DNA of 64,000 bases from Mayamaea pseudoterrestris (lineage: Eukaryota > Bacillariophyta > Bacillariophyceae > Sellaphorales > Sellaphoraceae), in contig BROI01000033.1 in the NCBI GenBank assembly GCA_027923505.1, positions 62,001-126,000 on the forward strand, given 5' to 3'. The translations under genes and the position numbers were made by a program. The notes beneath the pieces were generated by a model, which did no database searches, was not told the DNA's origin, and was given only the letters and a program-made list of their open reading frames with translations. Of this stretch, positions 62,925 through 64,000 are shown in pieces (within the stretch, counting starts at the first letter, position 1; each line of letters begins with the position of its first letter).

Positions 62925-63608
62925 ACATACATAAAAGTAAGTTCTCACCAGTCACATTACAGTCTACTGAGACACCAACCAGGCATACCATCTTCAAACG
63001 CAGACTAAAAAATGATGTTGGCATTATTCTGGTGTGATTTGGGTGAATACATGGCATGTTATATGGGCAATTGAATGACAAGGCATCTGTGGGCTGAGAC
63101 AAGTGAGAAGTTCTCACCAATCACATTGCAGTCTACTTATTTAACTACCGGGCATACCATCTTGTAGCTCAGACTGAATAATGATGTTGGCACCATTCTG
63201 GTGTGGTTTAGGTGTATACATGGCATGTTATATGGGCAATTGAATGACAAGGCATCTGTGGGCTGAGACTGGTGAGAAGTTCTCACCAGTCACATTGCAG
63301 TCTCCAAAAACACACCATGCCCTCCATCGTGTAGCGCAGCCTGTAAAATGATCTTGGCATCATTCTGGTGTAATTTGGGCACCTACAGGGCATGCTGAAG
63401 GGGCGTTTGAATGTCATGGCATCTGCGGGCTGAGACTGGTGACAAGTTGTCACCAGAAACATTGCCATCCCCTGAGACACCAACCAAGCCTACCATCCTG
63501 TAGCGCAGCTGGAATAATGATGTTGGTACCATTCTGGTGAATTTTGGGCACCTACAGGGCTTGCTGTAGGATCGTTTGAATGTCATGGCATCTGTGGGCT
63601 GAGACTGG
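62925..63608 (-). repeat. satellite family A, inverted orientation, about 4 copies
   Basis: The motif acatgg(c)atgttatatgggcaattgaatgacaaggcatctgtgggctgagac recurs near 63044, 63214, 63384 and 63552 at 170-bp spacing, preceded by a partial copy from about 62935. Palindromes are GTGAGAAGTTCTCAC at 63103-63117, GGTGAGAAGTTCTCACC at 63271-63287 and GGTGACAAGTTGTCACC at 63438-63454. The array is cut off at 63608, where the expected continuation after gagactgg is replaced by unrelated sequence. Confidence 0.9.
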
Positions 63609-64000
63609 TGTTGCAGGATGCGAACGAAAACAGCGAAAATCGGGCAAGTCACACCGAATGTCCGATAGGGTGACACAGCGGCACTCGCGGCTCACCACAG
63701 CCTCACGATCGCGTGATGCGTGGCAGCGACGGCTTCGAAGCGATTCAACAAGTATATTGCTGAAACTAGTGCGATATAGAGTAGAAACAAGCAGACTTAC
63801 TAAGCTTGAAGAGTTAAGAAAGCGATTTATTCGTCTCTCGTATTGTAGCAACTGCAAGCTTGGATTGGCCATCCAAGGACAGCTACAAGCGAAAGGTGCA
63901 ACGATTTGATTTACAAGTTACAAGATTAACACTGTCTTGAGACTCATTGCCTCGGCATAGAGACTTTATCGACGAAGAGTACTATTGATTTACGAAGTAA
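63609..64000 (+). mobile_element. possible LTR-retrotransposon end (LTR-like) inserted in family A satellite; incomplete at window edge
   Basis: The family A unit is interrupted at 63608/63609 by sequence starting TGTTGCAGG, a common start of Copia-type LTRs in diatoms and plants. The ~390 bp to the window edge are unrelated to the satellite and non-repetitive here. The other end and internal genes are outside the window, so the family and state cannot be judged; insertion is younger than the satellite copy it interrupts. Confidence 0.3.

Overview
This is a nuclear segment from a photosynthetic stramenopile, most likely a diatom. The case rests on several lines. Genes are spliced with short GT-AG introns of about 70-285 bp. 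Most proteins have clear eukaryotic orthologues: OGDH E1, UGGT, G-protein beta, zuotin/DNAJC2, a CaaX-tailed DnaJ, and plant-type ATP-PFK. Two predicted proteins begin with a signal peptide followed by an ASAFAP-like Phe motif, as in complex-plastid targeting. Lineage-typical families are present: tandem helicase-associated domains, a membrane kinase with DFN instead of DFG, and a pair of type II membrane proteins with an SGNH-like region. No genus is claimed.

Layout. 0-2.7 kb: 3' part of a MutS2-like gene. 2.7-4.5 kb: mostly non-coding, with a possible gene relic. 4.5-25.3 kb: dense genes: helicase-associated-domain protein, membrane protein A, helical-repeat protein, zuotin, hypoxanthine-DNA glycosylase, stand-alone lipoyl protein, mitochondrial-like protein, DnaJ, membrane protein B (paralogue of A), phosphofructokinase, FkbM-like methyltransferase with an in-frame amber codon, and a small secreted protein. 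25.8-36.6 kb: a composite satellite block of three tandem families: A (~170 bp), B (~355 bp, about 23 copies) and C (~174 bp, six copies). 36.7-53.7 kb: dense genes: prolyl-4-hydroxylase-like/TPR protein, a disordered protein, mitochondrial TPR protein, OGDH E1, METTL21-like methyltransferase, G-beta, a secretory/plastid membrane protein with an in-frame amber, and a membrane kinase. 53.9-59.0 kb: UGGT. 59.5-59.8 kb: two identical tRNA-Asp genes. 60.1-62.7 kb: a putative plastid protein and a disordered basic protein. 62.9-64 kb: more family A satellite, interrupted by a possible LTR-like insertion.

Biology. OGDH E1 and the lipoyl protein point to mitochondrial 2-oxoacid metabolism. PFK is glycolytic. 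Zuotin and the Ydj1-like DnaJ are cytosolic J-proteins for Hsp70, and UGGT is the ER glycoprotein folding sensor. No operon-like logic is expected; neighbours are mostly unrelated.

The most unusual part is the satellite block. Families A and B carry long inverted repeats centred on the same ACAAGTTGT core. Family A copies at 63.3 and 63.4 kb have different but each perfectly palindromic arms, so the dyad appears to be preserved while its sequence drifts. Exon boundaries are hand-assigned from splice signals, reading-frame continuity and family knowledge.
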